Notes: generated by a model not told the origin, from the letters alone. A stretch of 64,000 nucleotides of DNA from Ceratodon purpureus (GCA_014871385.1 CM026426.1:68998674-69062673); one strand, 5' to 3'. Counted from the stretch's first letter, positions 1 through 10,834 are shown. Made by a program: numbers and translations.

Positions 1-810
1 AGTGGTCTTTGGATGTAGGAATGAATTGGCAAAGAAGTTTGGCTTCGATTTCACTATTAAAGAACCTGAGCAGGAGTCTTGTTAAACTACTACATGAATT
101 ATTTCACATTTTTCAATCAGGATATAGAAGTAGTTCACATTTTTCATTTAGAGAACCTAATGTGTAATTTCATTAAACTTATACAAAGACTGAGTGAAGG
201 GTTGACTGGTAGGAAGCTATAGAACTATGTGAAAAGTCTTTTCCTAGTATCATTAGAGATTATTTTGGGTCTGGGAGAGGCCCTCAACATGTGCCTCGGT
301 TGTGCCCTTGGTACAGTGCCCGGAGTGAAGTAACCGGTTCAGCAGGTAATCACCATTGGTGCCAGCCTTCGGTTCCAGCATCATGTTCGCAGGGTTCGGC
401 CAATGGCTGCAAGAGGTTGAGTTTCCCATTGTGACCTAGGTAGAACTCACACATGTTTGGACTGTACTCAATCGGATTTATTTACTAGAGAGATTTGGAC
501 ATCTCTGTACCATGGTGGGCTGATTATACTCGAGTGACTATCCTTGAAGCCGCTTGAGTTTTCATATTATAAGATTCTATTTCTGTATTTTATGTGGACG
601 GGGTAGTGGAGGGTTAGCCATGTCAGCTGAAACAGTGACATAATGGCCCGGGAAAATGGATGCCGAGGGTAATTGGTTCGCACACAGTCAGCTTCGGAGA
701 TTTGGAGTAGTCTTTTGGGCCAGAATATTTGGCTTCCTCGGTGGTCTGTTGCGGCAGCAGAGTAGCGCTTCCTGCTGTATTACTTGGTTTGTGATACGGG
801 TATATAATCG
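1..810. other. 5' flank, no gene seen
   Basis: I see no supportable gene here. Short open frames at 623-1006 (minus) and 656-853 (plus) overlap the next gene's 5' end and show no domain. A 35-base stretch at about 253-287 recurs in inverted orientation at about 26925-26960 with one mismatch, so part of this flank is a dispersed repeat or a shared promoter-proximal segment. Confidence 0.5.
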
Positions 811-2127
811 ATGGCAAATAGTCGGCGTCCACGGGCAGGGGTGCAATCAATAGTCGTCTACAACAACCAGGACGTTGGTGGACAGTGGATCCCGTTGCGA
901 CTGGAGGTTGGCAGCTGGGTGACGCTGAAGCCTGCGTCCACTGGGCCGTGGGCTCGAGACTCACGCAGACAAGGAGAGGAGAGTAACGCAGGTGCTTACA
1001 AGGCACGGATCGTTGAGTTCCAGTGGAGTTACAGCACTGTTAGAGGCAAGGTTGTGATGAAACTCGAGTCCGTGTTAGTGAGGCATGCATATGAGCGTAG
1101 GCAAATCCATTTGGACCCTGTAGTTTCAGCCACCGAGCCTAGAGCCTGCAACTATCTCTATGCATCATACTGGGAGGATTGGGTCCCGCCCACGTCGATT
1201 TTAGATGTCATCCTTGTGCTGCATCATGAGGTTGGTGAGGCGACTCGTAATGGCCGAGGTTACAAGGATTTGAGGGCTGTGTATGTGCCGCGGTCTGGCA
1301 ATCAGCTCTATGGCACTCTAGAGGCACTTCCCCTTCCAGAGCTAACGGACTCAGAGTGGCCCCTCCCTGACATGCACACAAGTGAGTTTTTTAGAAGAAA
1401 GCTTGCTGTCGACATTGCTGCCGCAATGAAAGGCTCCACAGGCAGTAGGGCTGTTCATGTGCACTGGTTCATGCCGGTGCATGTGATGGTGGATTTGTTT
1501 GCCTGTGCGGATAGTGTCCGGAAAACCAGATCCATGTACATTTTTAACAACCCTTCAGAGGAACTTTTGAGTAGCTTGATGTCACTGGGTTGGGATGTCA
1601 AGTATGAGAAGGGGCGGGATGTGTTGAAGTGTGTAGTGAGTCATGACAGCATTAAGTTTAGATATCATCTGGGTCGGCAAATGCTTTATGTGAACTACCA
1701 GTACCTGCGTTATAGATGTGTGGAGGGAGACGCTTGGACTGCCATTGATCAAGCAGTTGCTGTGGAGATGGTTAGGACCTCTGTAATTTTGGAAGAGTCT
1801 TTGTTGCCGGCCATTGAAGTGGGCAGAACGTGGCCTGTGTCGCATCTTCGGAACGAGATTTCGATCATCCTCTCCAGAGACTCACTTCCAGAAGAGTATG
1901 ACCTAGTCATACAGCGGCCAGGCCAGCCTGATACCAAGGTACAATCGCAAGTTCAGTTGGTTGGTAATGGACATTGCAGTATTAATCAAAGACTGTATGT
2001 GCAAAAAGCTCTGCTGAATTTAATTTTGCACGCCAATGTTGTGCAGATAAATGGTCGACACGAGAAGATTACACTCATCGGTGCGGTCCTGGCCGATCAT
2101 GGTCAATTCAAAATGGTTGTAGTGTAG
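811..2127 (+). CDS. intronless 438-aa protein of unknown function
   Basis: A single uninterrupted frame encodes 438 residues. Its length in AT-rich surroundings and its varied, protein-like composition argue that it is coding. I do not recognise the family. Residues about 30-110 begin with a G-S-W-V-T-L-K-P segment followed by short beta-rich stretches (KARIVEFQWSYS, RGKVVMKLESVLVRH), which faintly resembles BAH- or agenet-type chromatin modules; this is only an impression. The middle (about 180-300) contains a patch rich in H, W and Y (VHVHWFMPVHVMVDLF) and a YHLGRQMLYVNYQYLRYR stretch. No signal peptide, membrane segment or zinc cluster is evident. The ATG at 811 is the first methionine of the frame. 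It has no obvious partner gene; the nearest neighbour is the RING-like gene 3 kb downstream. Confidence 0.55.
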   Translation: MANSRRPRAGVQSIVVYNNQDVGGQWIPLRLEVGSWVTLKPASTGPWARDSRRQGEESNAGAYKARIVEFQWSYSTVRGKVVMKLESVLVRHAYERRQIHLDPVVSATEPRACNYLYASYWEDWVPPTSILDVILVLHHEVGEATRNGRGYKDLRAVYVPRSGNQLYGTLEALPLPELTDSEWPLPDMHTSEFFRRKLAVDIAAAMKGSTGSRAVHVHWFMPVHVMVDLFACADSVRKTRSMYIFNNPSEELLSSLMSLGWDVKYEKGRDVLKCVVSHDSIKFRYHLGRQMLYVNYQYLRYRCVEGDAWTAIDQAVAVEMVRTSVILEESLLPAIEVGRTWPVSHLRNEISIILSRDSLPEEYDLVIQRPGQPDTKVQSQVQLVGNGHCSINQRLYVQKALLNLILHANVVQINGRHEKITLIGAVLADHGQFKMVVV

Positions 2128-3045
2128 ATAGCCTAGTACAGAGAATTTCAAGCATGCTATAGAAAATGAAGCAGTGTGAGAACCTGTTGCTGTGTGTATC
2201 TAAACACTGTGCACTTGCTTTAAACCATTTTGTTGTGCTTGTAAATGTTGAAGTTGCTTTATGCCGAAGCTAAAACGGTGGTTCACCATTTTTTAGTGAT
2301 ATTTGATATGCGTTTTGAACCATGCTTATTACATGTTTTGATTAAGATGAAAGTCTGATTAGCTTAGAACCTGATTTGGTTAGTTTGCAAACTTTAGTGA
2401 AGTGTGATTAGCTTAGACTGGAGTAAATGAACCAATTCAAGATTTTCCATTTTTTAATTATTTTAATTTATTTAACCACTACCATCTTTAAAACTTGAAT
2501 ACACTGTGAATTCTTCACAGCATAGGATTTGATTCAAATAGAGCCAAAGTAATCCACTTCTAATTATTCAAACCATACCTTCCGACTCTTAGAAATTAGT
2601 GGAGGCACAAAGTTTGAAGGTCAAATCTATCCGACTGAACTGAACCATTACGGAAATTAAATGAGTGTGGGGAAAATCTCCATCCCCTAAATACCATCTT
2701 AGTAGTTACATTCGTCAAGTGTGAAAGAATCTCCACAGTGGAGACTGAAGGGAAACATCCAAAGCCTCCTTGCTGAAGCAAATGGGAAATAAATGAAAAA
2801 GAATCTATAATTTTCAGATTCATTAATTTGGAAGTTTAATCTTACCAAAGCATCGTTGTTGTCATAAAAGGTTAATAATGATGATGGAGGTTTGCACTTG
2901 ACCCTTTGACCCTTTAACGCTCCAGCGCCAAATTCTCGACGTTGGACGACTTTCAGCTAAGCTATTTTTGAGGGGTTGGATGCTTTTCGTCTATTTTGAT
3001 TTTTCTTGAATTCTTGTGTTAGTTACTACCATTTGCACGGTGTGG
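2128..3045. other. AT-rich spacer
   Basis: This is the 3' flank of the 438-aa gene followed by AT-rich DNA. A 75-codon minus-strand frame at 2596-2823 has no recognisable feature and is probably chance. No repeats with clear ends were seen. Confidence 0.5.
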
Positions 3046-3682
3046 ATCTTCAAGATAAGATCTTGTGATTTTTTGAAAAATCATAGAATTGATTTATGTC
3101 AAGTTTCATCCCTGGTTCAAAAAGTGAGATCTTAAATATGATTTTCCAGAACAAGTGGAATTAAATAATGGAAATTATACCATCACATAGTTCATGTTAA
3201 TCCAAATTCATAACAATTATTATCAATAGGAAATTATTCTTTCAAAATTCGTCAAAATTTGAGATTTTGGAATTTTTCAAAAATAATTTGGCTCAAAAAT
3301 TGAAGACTTATAAAGGCACCTAACCATCGTTCAGATTTTTCTAAAACCAAATATACGTGACGTCATGCATGTTTTACTATATCATGGTTTTTGGATGTGC
3401 TTCTAGAAAACAATTTTTATGAGAGCCAAAAAAAGGAATGAGTCTCTCAAATTTTCCATGGAGGTACTCAACCTAATTAGACTTTGGAATATAAAGATAC
3501 TTCTGGAAAGAACCTTCGATACTCAGTTGCTTAAATTAGTTTAAGAATTATACGAGACTATGCTAATTGTCGAACATAATTCTAAGTATTGAAAAAATGG
3601 TGATAGTAAAATCTTCATATACAGTAAAAGAACACCTTAGTGAAAATAACTTAAAAAAGAAGAAAAAATTTAAAAATAAAAT

Positions 3683-3884
3683 TTTCACCATCCACTACGC
3701 ACAAGAAAAGTGGTTGGGGGTCGGAGGGTGGATTCGAACCCGGCACCAACCCCGGCGCAACCTCGTCAGACCGACCAGGCCCCGAAACACCAAGCCACCA
3801 AGGCTTTGACGAGATAAACAAAATTTCTGAGCATACTTATATCTAATCCAAGATCCTAGAAATTAAATAAAAAAAAAAAAAAAA
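3683..3884 (-). repeat. tRNA-like module 1 of 3 in R1 copy 1
   Basis: Read on the minus strand, the module contains an exact RNA polymerase III box B match (GGTTCGAATCC) and, upstream, a box A-like TGGCTTGGTGT. It ends in an A-rich tract. This first unit is the most diverged of the three tandem units. It looks like a tRNA-derived SINE body; a full cloverleaf is not convincing. Confidence 0.65.
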
Positions 3885-4101
3885 GTTTGCACCATCCACT
3901 GCGCACAAGGAAGCGTGGTGGGGTGGGTGTCGGAGGGTGGATTCGAACCCGGCACCAGCACCCTGGGGCTGCCACGTCAGTTCAGATCCGAAGCCTCGGA
4001 ACACCAAGCCACCAAGGCTTTGACGAGCTAAATAAAATTTCTGAGCATACTTATATCAAATCCGAGATCCTAGAAATTAAATTAAAAAAAAAAAAAAAAA
4101 G
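3885..4101 (-). repeat. tRNA-like module 2 of 3 in R1 copy 1
   Basis: A unit of about 217 bases, nearly identical to the following one, with box A- and box B-like motifs on the minus strand and a poly(A) run (plus strand) at its edge. The near-identity to module 3 implies a recent tandem duplication. Confidence 0.7.
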
Positions 4102-4310
4102 TTTGCACCATCCACTGCGCACAAGGAAGCGTGGTGGGGTGGGTGTCGGAGGGTGGATTCGAACCCGGCACCAGCACCCTGGGGCTGCCACGTCAGTTCA
4201 AATCCGAAGCCTCGGAACACCAAGCCACCAAGGCTTTGACGACTATGAAAAATTATGTAGCATACTTATATCAAATTTGAGATCTTAGAAATTAAAAAAA
4301 ATTAAAAATG
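4102..4310 (-). repeat. tRNA-like module 3 of 3 in R1 copy 1
   Basis: The third tandem unit. It matches module 2 for about 140 bases almost without change, then differs after the GCTTTGACGA segment. It again carries box B GGTTCGAATCC on the minus strand. Confidence 0.7.
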
Positions 4311-4403
4311 AAGAATTCCTAATTGCTTTAACTGGACGCCAAGTTAGGCAAGGGAGTTTGTAACAGATTCCAAGCAAATCAGGCTTCAAGAATCTTACGT
4401 CTG

Positions 4404-4662
4404 CGACGGTCACAGGTCTAGAAGTAGCGGACATGGGTCCAAGGCTCTGGTCATGGGGCTCACAACATGTTAGAAACAGATTCTACGTATACATTTATAC
4501 TAACATAGATTGAATATTGAAATCAGTTCTAAGTGTACATTTAAATGGCTTGCAAATATTCAGCGGATTTGCATCCGGTTTGTGATGTTGCTTGGGGCCA
4601 CATGGATGAATGGGTTATGGGGAGTTGCAATGTATTATTTTGATTCTTTGTCATCAAACCCC
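4404..4662 (+). repeat. direct repeat D1, left copy
   Basis: The segment from CGACGGTCACAG to ATTATTTTGATTCTTT is repeated at 9993-10690. The right copy is longer because it carries extra sequence and a TA-flanked MITE. No gene is visible in this copy. Confidence 0.75.
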
Positions 4663-5091
4663 ATAACTGCATGCCATGATCCCACTCCATGACGACGTCT
4701 AATCTCAGCGGCTACATGACTACAATGTGGGTGTCCTCGAATGCATTGTCTCCCAACTCAATCAGTCCAGCACCACTAACACGTCCAATCTCATTAACTT
4801 GAGCATGCATTGTCTCCAAGGATTGAACAAAGCAGACCCTGACTGTCCCATCTAGATTTTGAGAAGGTGGAGAACCATGCATGGCACTCCACGCACATCT
4901 TCTGTGCCTCCTCGAGCTGTTTGGGTGCGGCTGCAGCAAAACAGTGCAGTTGAGCCTGTTGAGGTGATTTCCTACTGTCTCTATTGTGGAGTTACAGGCT
5001 TGATCTTTTGTGTTGCGAATTTCCTTTGCTTGATTCTAAGTTTCCTAATTCGTCTATTCTGCTGTACATACAAGTTGGAGAGAACGTCAAC

Positions 5092-6585
5092 ATGGTGTTT
5101 CAGAGGAAGCGGAAGGTGTCTAGGGGCGGCAACACTCCAAACAGTGCTCGAGGTGGGAGGCGTCGATCATCCATCGATTATAGCGAGGAAGGGGAAGGAT
5201 CCGGGTCACATTCCTTGCAAGGTGAAGGTGATTTGACCGAAGTGGAGCTTGCATACGAGATTGGTAACTCAGAGTGGGATGCACCATTCGAGCTTCGTGG
5301 TATTCCAGTAGGGTTGCAGTCTTCCATGGTTGCAGTAGCTCCTGCTCTTGCGGGCCGTGAGGCAGAGTACAAGGATGAGTTCTTCACCAACCATGTGGGC
5401 TTGTGCGACCGGGGTGCTCTGGTAGATGATGTGGGGAAGGTCTACCCGCAAGTGTTGGAGGGTGACATCAAGGAGATCTGGAGGCCGGGGATGCAGCAGA
5501 ATCGGTACGAGCTTGTCAACTGCACCAGCAAGATCCAGGCTCGGCAGTTTTCCAAGCTTTGTTATGAAGTTTATGGACATCGCCCGGATAATGCTTATTT
5601 TGCAATGCGGTTCTTGAAGGCCGCTACCGCGACGTTTGTGCATGGCTTGGAGGTGAATTGGGTGGCTGAAGCACAAGGGCGTCGATGCAAACGTATAGCA
5701 ACCGCGACGAAGAATCAATACAAGCTTGGTCCAGTTGCTCTCCGGTGTCAAGTTGAGGGCTTATGCGGTATCATCAAGGATCTCGCCCGTGGACAACCGT
5801 TGACTCCTGGTTTACCAGAGTCGGTGACTGCAGCAGAGGGGGCGTTGACTGCGGCTACAGCAGCTGCGGATGCCGCGGCGGAGGTACTGAGAGGACTTCA
5901 GAAGGAGAGGGACTTGGCGGTGGCGGTGCTGGAGAGGTGCACGGAGGAGGACGTGGCGAAGGTTGAATCCGAGAGTAACGCGGCCTTGGTGGAGCAGAGA
6001 AGAGTTTTCCTCACTGGGACACCTTCCGAATACAAGGCCCAGGTTGAAGTGGTGCGGGCAAGTTCTGAGAAGGTGGCCAAGCTGCAGGAGGAGTTGATGA
6101 CCGCAAGATTTGCCATGCGAAGGCTTGCCGAGGAAAACGGTCCACTGTCCATGGCCGTCGCGGATCAGAAGAAGGCCATGGCTGTGCGTGTTGAAGCCGA
6201 GGCAGCTCTCAAGAAGGCCAAACAGGAGACCCTGATCTTGCGGCCGCGAGCGGTTTTTGAATATCCTCCACGACAATCTGTACCGGCGATTGATGGAGGG
6301 ATGGGCTCACTGAACGAGTGGTGCCCCGTGTGTTCTAAAGGGTTTGTGTCTCGTGCAACAATTCTTGGTTCTTGTGGTTGCCTCTTCCACCACGTATGCG
6401 TGGCAGAGATGATCGAGTCGAGCCATTACCGTTGCCCCTACTGCGAGTGCGAGCTTGATCCAGCGTGGGTCAAACAGTGGGATGGGAAGCTGAATGCTGA
6501 CCAGGATCGGCAGGTGGGAGTTACGGTGGAGATGGTTAGGCGCCTCGGGGCTGCGTACCACCACGGGGGCCGAAATGTTGAGTGA
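5092..6585 (+). CDS. RING-like family member A, coiled-coil protein (497 aa)
   Basis: Intronless frame of 497 codons. The start at 5092 is preferred over an upstream in-frame ATG because the paralogue at 18636 begins with a similar basic, lysine/arginine-rich nuclear-localisation-like stretch. Order of parts: basic N-terminus (1-30); acidic and serine-rich linker; conserved domain of about 170 residues (from EIGNSEWDAPFELR, including GLCDRG, PDNAYFAMRFLKA and VNWVAEA); a long alanine- and glutamate-rich coiled coil (about 240-390); a RING-like zinc domain with Cys411, Cys414, Cys428, Cys430, His433, Cys436, Cys448, Cys451; a short tail. The spacing is C-x2-C-x13-C-x-C-x2-H-x2-C-x11-C-x2-C. 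RING domains usually make E3 ubiquitin ligases, so a nuclear ubiquitin-ligase role is a reasonable inference but unproven. I do not recognise the N-terminal domain. Intact. Confidence 0.85.
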   Translation: MVFQRKRKVSRGGNTPNSARGGRRRSSIDYSEEGEGSGSHSLQGEGDLTEVELAYEIGNSEWDAPFELRGIPVGLQSSMVAVAPALAGREAEYKDEFFTNHVGLCDRGALVDDVGKVYPQVLEGDIKEIWRPGMQQNRYELVNCTSKIQARQFSKLCYEVYGHRPDNAYFAMRFLKAATATFVHGLEVNWVAEAQGRRCKRIATATKNQYKLGPVALRCQVEGLCGIIKDLARGQPLTPGLPESVTAAEGALTAATAAADAAAEVLRGLQKERDLAVAVLERCTEEDVAKVESESNAALVEQRRVFLTGTPSEYKAQVEVVRASSEKVAKLQEELMTARFAMRRLAEENGPLSMAVADQKKAMAVRVEAEAALKKAKQETLILRPRAVFEYPPRQSVPAIDGGMGSLNEWCPVCSKGFVSRATILGSCGCLFHHVCVAEMIESSHYRCPYCECELDPAWVKQWDGKLNADQDRQVGVTVEMVRRLGAAYHHGGRNVE

Positions 6586-8197
6586 CATGTGCTGAAGCAT
6601 CGTTGTTGTGGCCATGGCATTGTAGATAGGTTTATGCTTGTCTGAATATGTGAGTCGAGGATATACTTTTTGGGTCGGATTCCACTGAACAGTATGGGCC
6701 GTGATTCTTCTTGGATCAATTTTGAGACATTGTTTTTTCGGCACATTTGGTTAAACCTACGGATGGGATTCAACGTCTGATTTAGAAGTGAACTGCTGCA
6801 ATCTCTGATTGCATTCCTTCGCTGATTTCTCTGAATCCACGGAAATCTTCAAGACTGTATTCATCTCAAAATATATTTCATATGTGTGAATGTATCTCAT
6901 ACTTTGTTACATTCACAGAAACCGCTTAATGCGAAGAGTTTGTTGCATTCGAAGATTCTGTCGGTGTGAATGATTCTCTGAGTGTGAATGAACCCGGAGT
7001 TTACATTGTAAGAGTGGAATTGATTCTTGATCTGAACTTTGTATGAACCTATGATTTTGATTCTGCCGGTATATTTGGTTGGGCGCGTGATTCTAATTTA
7101 ACCGTTATTGATTAATTTGTTAGAATCGGAAAATTGGATTTGTGGTGCGATTGTTACTGTACCAGAAGCTCACTGAAGCAATCCACTGTTCACATTGTTG
7201 TTGCGAAATGGCATACTGTAGAGAGTTTCCGGGTTTAGTTGGGGGGTAAGAAGTCCTTGGCATAACAATTTAATTAAACCACTAGGCTGTTCATTTCATA
7301 TTTCTTTCAAATTTAAGATATGCAACGTTGGAGATATCCGACATGATTAGAGCTCGAAAATTGTGCTGCTCAATTCTTGAAATTGCTTCCCACCTATCAT
7401 TAATTGCTGAAAGATTTATTTCCTCATTCTTTTCTAGTTTCCCAGTGTTACAGTGTCCCCCCTCGTTTGTTCCTTTCTAAAATGTTATTCCTTGTTTCAA
7501 AAAAGAGATTACAAAATGAAGCTCTCAGATATTTAACTGAAACCGTATTAATCAATTCGAATGATCTCGGAGTCTTTGTTTAGAATTAGTACCTCGTAAA
7601 GAAAGGTCTTTGTAGGCATAAATGTGTCTTACAGTCTTACTCAATTCTGAAATGCAGAAACTTGTTCTGACTTGTATGTGACAATGCGATTCAATTAAAA
7701 ATATGTGCGGAATATGAGCTCAGAGTTGTATACGATAATGCAAATAAATAAAATAAATTTTATCTAACGTCCATTGACTACAGCAACAACATGACTGTGT
7801 ACCCACCTATATTACTATTTGTAGCAGTATTTTACTCCCTTTGTTTCACAAAAAAAACATAATTTCCACAAATACACGTGTTTCACAAAGAACCCATGGA
7901 TTCATTATTACCATGGAAGTAATCTTTGAAGAAGAAGGGAAAAAAAACATGAAGAAAATAAAGAAAGATAATGGGGAATGGGAGGTACTGTGTACAGGAA
8001 GGGAATAGAGAAAAAAGAATAATAAAAATAAATAAAATATGTTCTATGGCTATATCTTTTATTTCTTTATTTATTTATTTATTTTTAAAGTGGTGCAGAT
8101 TCCATGTCATGAAGAAGAGGGAAAAAACTAGGACACTAAATAACCAGAAGTAGAAAAGGAAGACTAGAAAAGCCAAAATCCCTTCTTTAATTTATAA
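6586..8197. other. 3' flank and AT-rich spacer
   Basis: No gene is supported. A CTCCCTTTGTTTCA word near 7836 resembles a Stowaway-type MITE end, but I found no partner end. A 60-codon frame at 7971-8153 lies in low-complexity A- and T-rich DNA. Confidence 0.5.
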
Positions 8198-8331
8198 TTA
8201 TTTTTAATATGTTGGTAATTCCATGTCATGCCGTCTCTAGAACAAGGGAGAGGCAAAGGGATGGTCTAAGAAAGAATAACAAAATGAAGCCAGGGTGGGT
8301 CATAACAAAATCCATAATTATTGCAATTTAA
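8198..8331 (+). repeat. direct repeat D2, left copy
   Basis: 134 bases that recur at 10701-10834 with only a few differences. In this copy the terminal TTAA is followed by AAGAAACTTGAGAG, whereas in the other copy the R1 repeat starts exactly at the TTAA. This copy therefore looks like the unoccupied version of that insertion site. Confidence 0.8.
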
Positions 8332-8464
8332 AAGAAACTTGAGAGTGAACTAATCCTTTGGTGGATGGATGAAAAACAATATGAATGCAATGTAAAGTCT
8401 CAGTGAAGCAAGTGAAGCTGAATAACAATATCCATATCTATTGAAATTTGAAGGAAACATGAAC

Positions 8465-8795
8465 GGGTCTCTCTAAAAACCCTGGACGAGCGGTGCAGGC
8501 GGGCAGCGCCCCCACCCGGGCAGCCATCCGGCTGGATGAGAGGCCGCCCCTCCTCCGTCCGCTCCCCTTCCCGTCCTCCGTCCGCTCCCCTTCCCGCCCA
8601 TTTCCGCCCCGCTCCCCAGCAACACCTCCCTCCCGCTCCTTTCCGCCCATCAGTCCGCCCCATCGCTCGCTCCTCGCCTCCCCTCGCTGCTCGTGATCTC
8701 CTCGCCTCCGCAGCTGCAGCCGCCGTCCATCAACCCGCCCTCGCTGCTCGCCCTCGCTGCCGCCCTCACCTTCGATTCCGGAGCTGGCCGTTGCT
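8465..8795 (+). repeat. left 331-bp terminal inverted repeat of the MULE
   Basis: Very GC- and CT-rich arm that pairs base for base with 9278-9608. Long open frames in all phases here come from the lack of AT-rich stop codons, and the mirror-image frames in the other arm confirm they are not genes. Confidence 0.85.
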
Positions 8796-9277
8796 GGCTG
8801 CTTCGGCAGTATTACAAGGACGAAGATCAGACGTCCACAAAAAATGTCCAATGCGTTTTTCGAAGTTAGTAGCTTGTGCTCAATGAGCTTGGCTCTGCTT
8901 GAGAACAGGAAACAGGAGATGATAGGGTAACGCAAAAAGATAAGCAATGTGAAAAGATCATCAGCATGAAGATGAAAATGTCTGGTTCGAGATCTCTTGC
9001 CAAGCACCTAGAAAACTACAAATGGACTCGCTTTCGAAGTGAGATCTCGTCAACAAAAGCGGGTCTGTTGATGCTGAGCAAACTTATGAGCTGCTCACGT
9101 CGATCATACATGTAACCAGTATTTAATATGTACAAAAAATGAAGCTGCACAAAAAATGTTCAATGCGTTTTTGATTGCCGTTCGGCCTCGTTTTGTTTTG
9201 ATTCGTTTTGGTGTGTTTGTGGGAGATTTTTGTGAGCGGAGTTTGGTTTAGGAAGTGGTTCCACGTGAGTTCAGAGT

Positions 9278-9608
9278 AGCAACGGCCAGCTCCGGAATCG
9301 AAGGTGAGGGCGGCAGCGAGGGCGAGCAGCGAGGGCGGGTTGATGGACGGCGGCTGCAGCTGCGGAGGCGAGGAGATCACGAGCAGCGAGGGGAGGCGAG
9401 GAGCGAGCGATGGGGCGGACTGATGGGCGGAAAGGAGCGGGAGGGAGGTGTTGCTGGGGAGCGGGGCGGAAATGGGCGGGAAGGGGAGCGGACGGAGGAC
9501 GGGAAGGGGAGCGGACGGAGGAGGGGCGGCCTCTCATCCAGCCGGATGGCTGCCCGGGTGGGGGCGCTGCCCGCCTGCACCGCTCGTCCAGGGTTTTTAG
9601 AGAGACCC
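9278..9608 (-). repeat. right 331-bp terminal inverted repeat of the MULE
   Basis: Reverse complement of the left arm. A transcript across both arms would fold into a hairpin with a 331-bp stem, a potential small-RNA source. Confidence 0.85.
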
Positions 9609-9992
9609 AACATGAACTTGTCCCAATTCTTCTGTAGATGGCAGAAAATGGATGGATGAAATATGGATGTATGGGAAGTGGATGGATGCAACTTCTCTAA
9701 GTGCATTGGAAATGTGCGTAATAGGTTACAGATTTATTAGCCAAAAATAGGGGGAACTAATTACAGTGGGTTCTCTACTGGTTTCCTCTTTTTGTTTATT
9801 ACGGGGTTTCATACAAGGGTTGCTTTCGAATGGAGAGTTTCTCACTGCTGCTCAAATACCATGTGAGAATGGTGCAAGAATATAAAATCTTAATAAAAAC
9901 TAAGGAGAAAAGAAAGTAATGAACCCTTTCTTGAAGTTGTGTACAGAAGACTTGGGGAAGAGGATTAGAAAATAGTGGGTATGGGGCTGAAG

Positions 9993-10690
9993 CGACGGTC
10001 ACAGCTCCAGAAGTAGCGGACATGGGGCCGAAGGCTTTGGTCATGGGGCTCACAGCATGTCACGGTCATAGGCCTAGGACGACTGACTTGGTACAAAGCA
10101 ACCGTCATGGGGTCAATATTGTAAATTTGTAATCTATTTCCAGAAGTATATAACTGCTTCAACTTGAAAACCATAAAGCATTACAAATATATGTTCATAT
10201 ACTACGTATAATTTAACACTAACGTATATTGAATATTAAATCAGTTCTAAGTATACATTTAAATGCAGCAAGGTTTACTTGCAAATGTTTATAGTAGAGC
10301 GTCCAATAATGGCGCAAATTTCAGCCTGGGGTATCTACTGCGAAATTAGCAGTGCAAATATTTTTCATGCATGGGGAAACTAATTAAAAAGTTGGAGCAA
10401 GTGGAATCATCATTTTTGGATTCTTCTACAGTTAGTTATGAATTTTGAAGATGGATTTATAGGTGTTTCTAAAATGGCGCACACCCTATAATGTTTTCCA
10501 TCAGTACATGGTACTGTTGGGTGGGGAAGCTATTATGTACCTCTGATAGAAGATGACTAGAGCTCCATTTTTGGCACTGCGCCATTTTTGGACGCTCTAC
10601 CATAGCAGATTTGCATCCGTTTTGTGATGGTGTTTGGAGCCACATGGATGAACGGCTTCTGGGGCGTTGCAATGTATTATTTTGATTCTT
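9993..10690 (+). repeat. direct repeat D1, right copy
   Basis: Homologous to 4404-4662. Relative to that copy it carries about 100 extra bases after the CACAGCATGTCACGG segment and a 301-bp MITE (10297-10597) inside the GCAAATGTTTATAG...CAGATTTGCATCCG stretch, giving a filled/empty comparison for the MITE. Confidence 0.75.
10297..10597. mobile_element. TA-flanked MITE (Tc1/mariner type)
   Basis: A 301-bp element with terminal inverted repeats of about 19 bases (GAGCGTCCAATAATGGCGC versus GAGCGTCCAAAAATGGCGC, one mismatch). It is flanked by TA at 10295-10296 and 10598-10599, the target duplication of Tc1/mariner elements. It has no coding capacity. The D1 copy at 4404-4662 lacks it, which supports insertion rather than a chance inverted repeat. 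Confidence 0.8.
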
Positions 10691-10700
10691 TATAATCAAA

Positions 10701-10834
10701 TTATTTTTAATATGTTGGTAATTCCATGTCATCCCGTCTCCAGAACACGGGAGAGGCAAAGGGATGGTCTAAGAAAGAATAACAAAATGAAGCCAGGGTG
10801 GGTCATAACAAAATCCATACTTATTGCAATTTAA
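10701..10834 (+). repeat. direct repeat D2, right copy
   Basis: 134 bases matching 8198-8331. It ends in the TTAA at 10831-10834, where R1 copy 2 begins. Confidence 0.8.

Larger units (their letters stand above)
3046..4390 (+). repeat. dispersed repeat family R1, copy 1
   Basis: About 1.3 kb shared with 10831-11924 (same orientation) and, inverted, with 16264-17168 and 21187-22386. The shared core runs from about 3230 (AATTCGTCAAAATTTGAG) through 3660, followed here by three tandem tRNA-like modules, and ends near CGCCAAGTTAGGCAAGGGAG at about 4333-4352. The left 190 bases (3046-3240) are shared only with the 16.3-17.2 kb copy. No long coding frame is present, so the element is non-autonomous. 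Confidence 0.8.
8456..9617. mobile_element. non-autonomous Mutator-like element (TIR-MULE)
   Basis: The element proper is 8465-9608 (1144 bp). Its ends are inverted repeats of 331 bp (8465-8795 and 9278-9608) that read as identical over their whole length, beginning GGGTCTCTCTAAAAACCC. It is bordered by a perfect 9-bp direct duplication AACATGAAC (8456-8464 and 9609-9617). A 9-bp target duplication with very long terminal repeats is the signature of the Mutator superfamily. The repeats are strikingly GC-rich compared with their surroundings. The 482-bp centre encodes no transposase; it contains a 25-base word (CACAAAAAATG...) twice, at about 8830 and 9147. Identical arms and an intact duplication suggest recent insertion. 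Confidence 0.85.

Noticed and set aside
3700-4290. True tRNA genes
   Set aside because: Box motifs match, but the stems do not pair well and the units are repeated with A-rich edges, as in tRNA-derived repeats.
4984-5091. Upstream in-frame ATG extending gene A by 36 residues
   Set aside because: The extra residues are hydrophobic and unlike the basic N-terminus shared with the paralogue at 18636; the ATG at 5092 fits the family.
7830-7900. Stowaway-type MITE
   Set aside because: Only one end-like word (CTCCCTTTGTTTCA) was found; no inverted partner or target duplication.
8438-9706. Long open frames on both strands around the MULE arms
   Set aside because: They are mirror images in two identical inverted GC-rich arms and reflect low stop-codon density, not genes.
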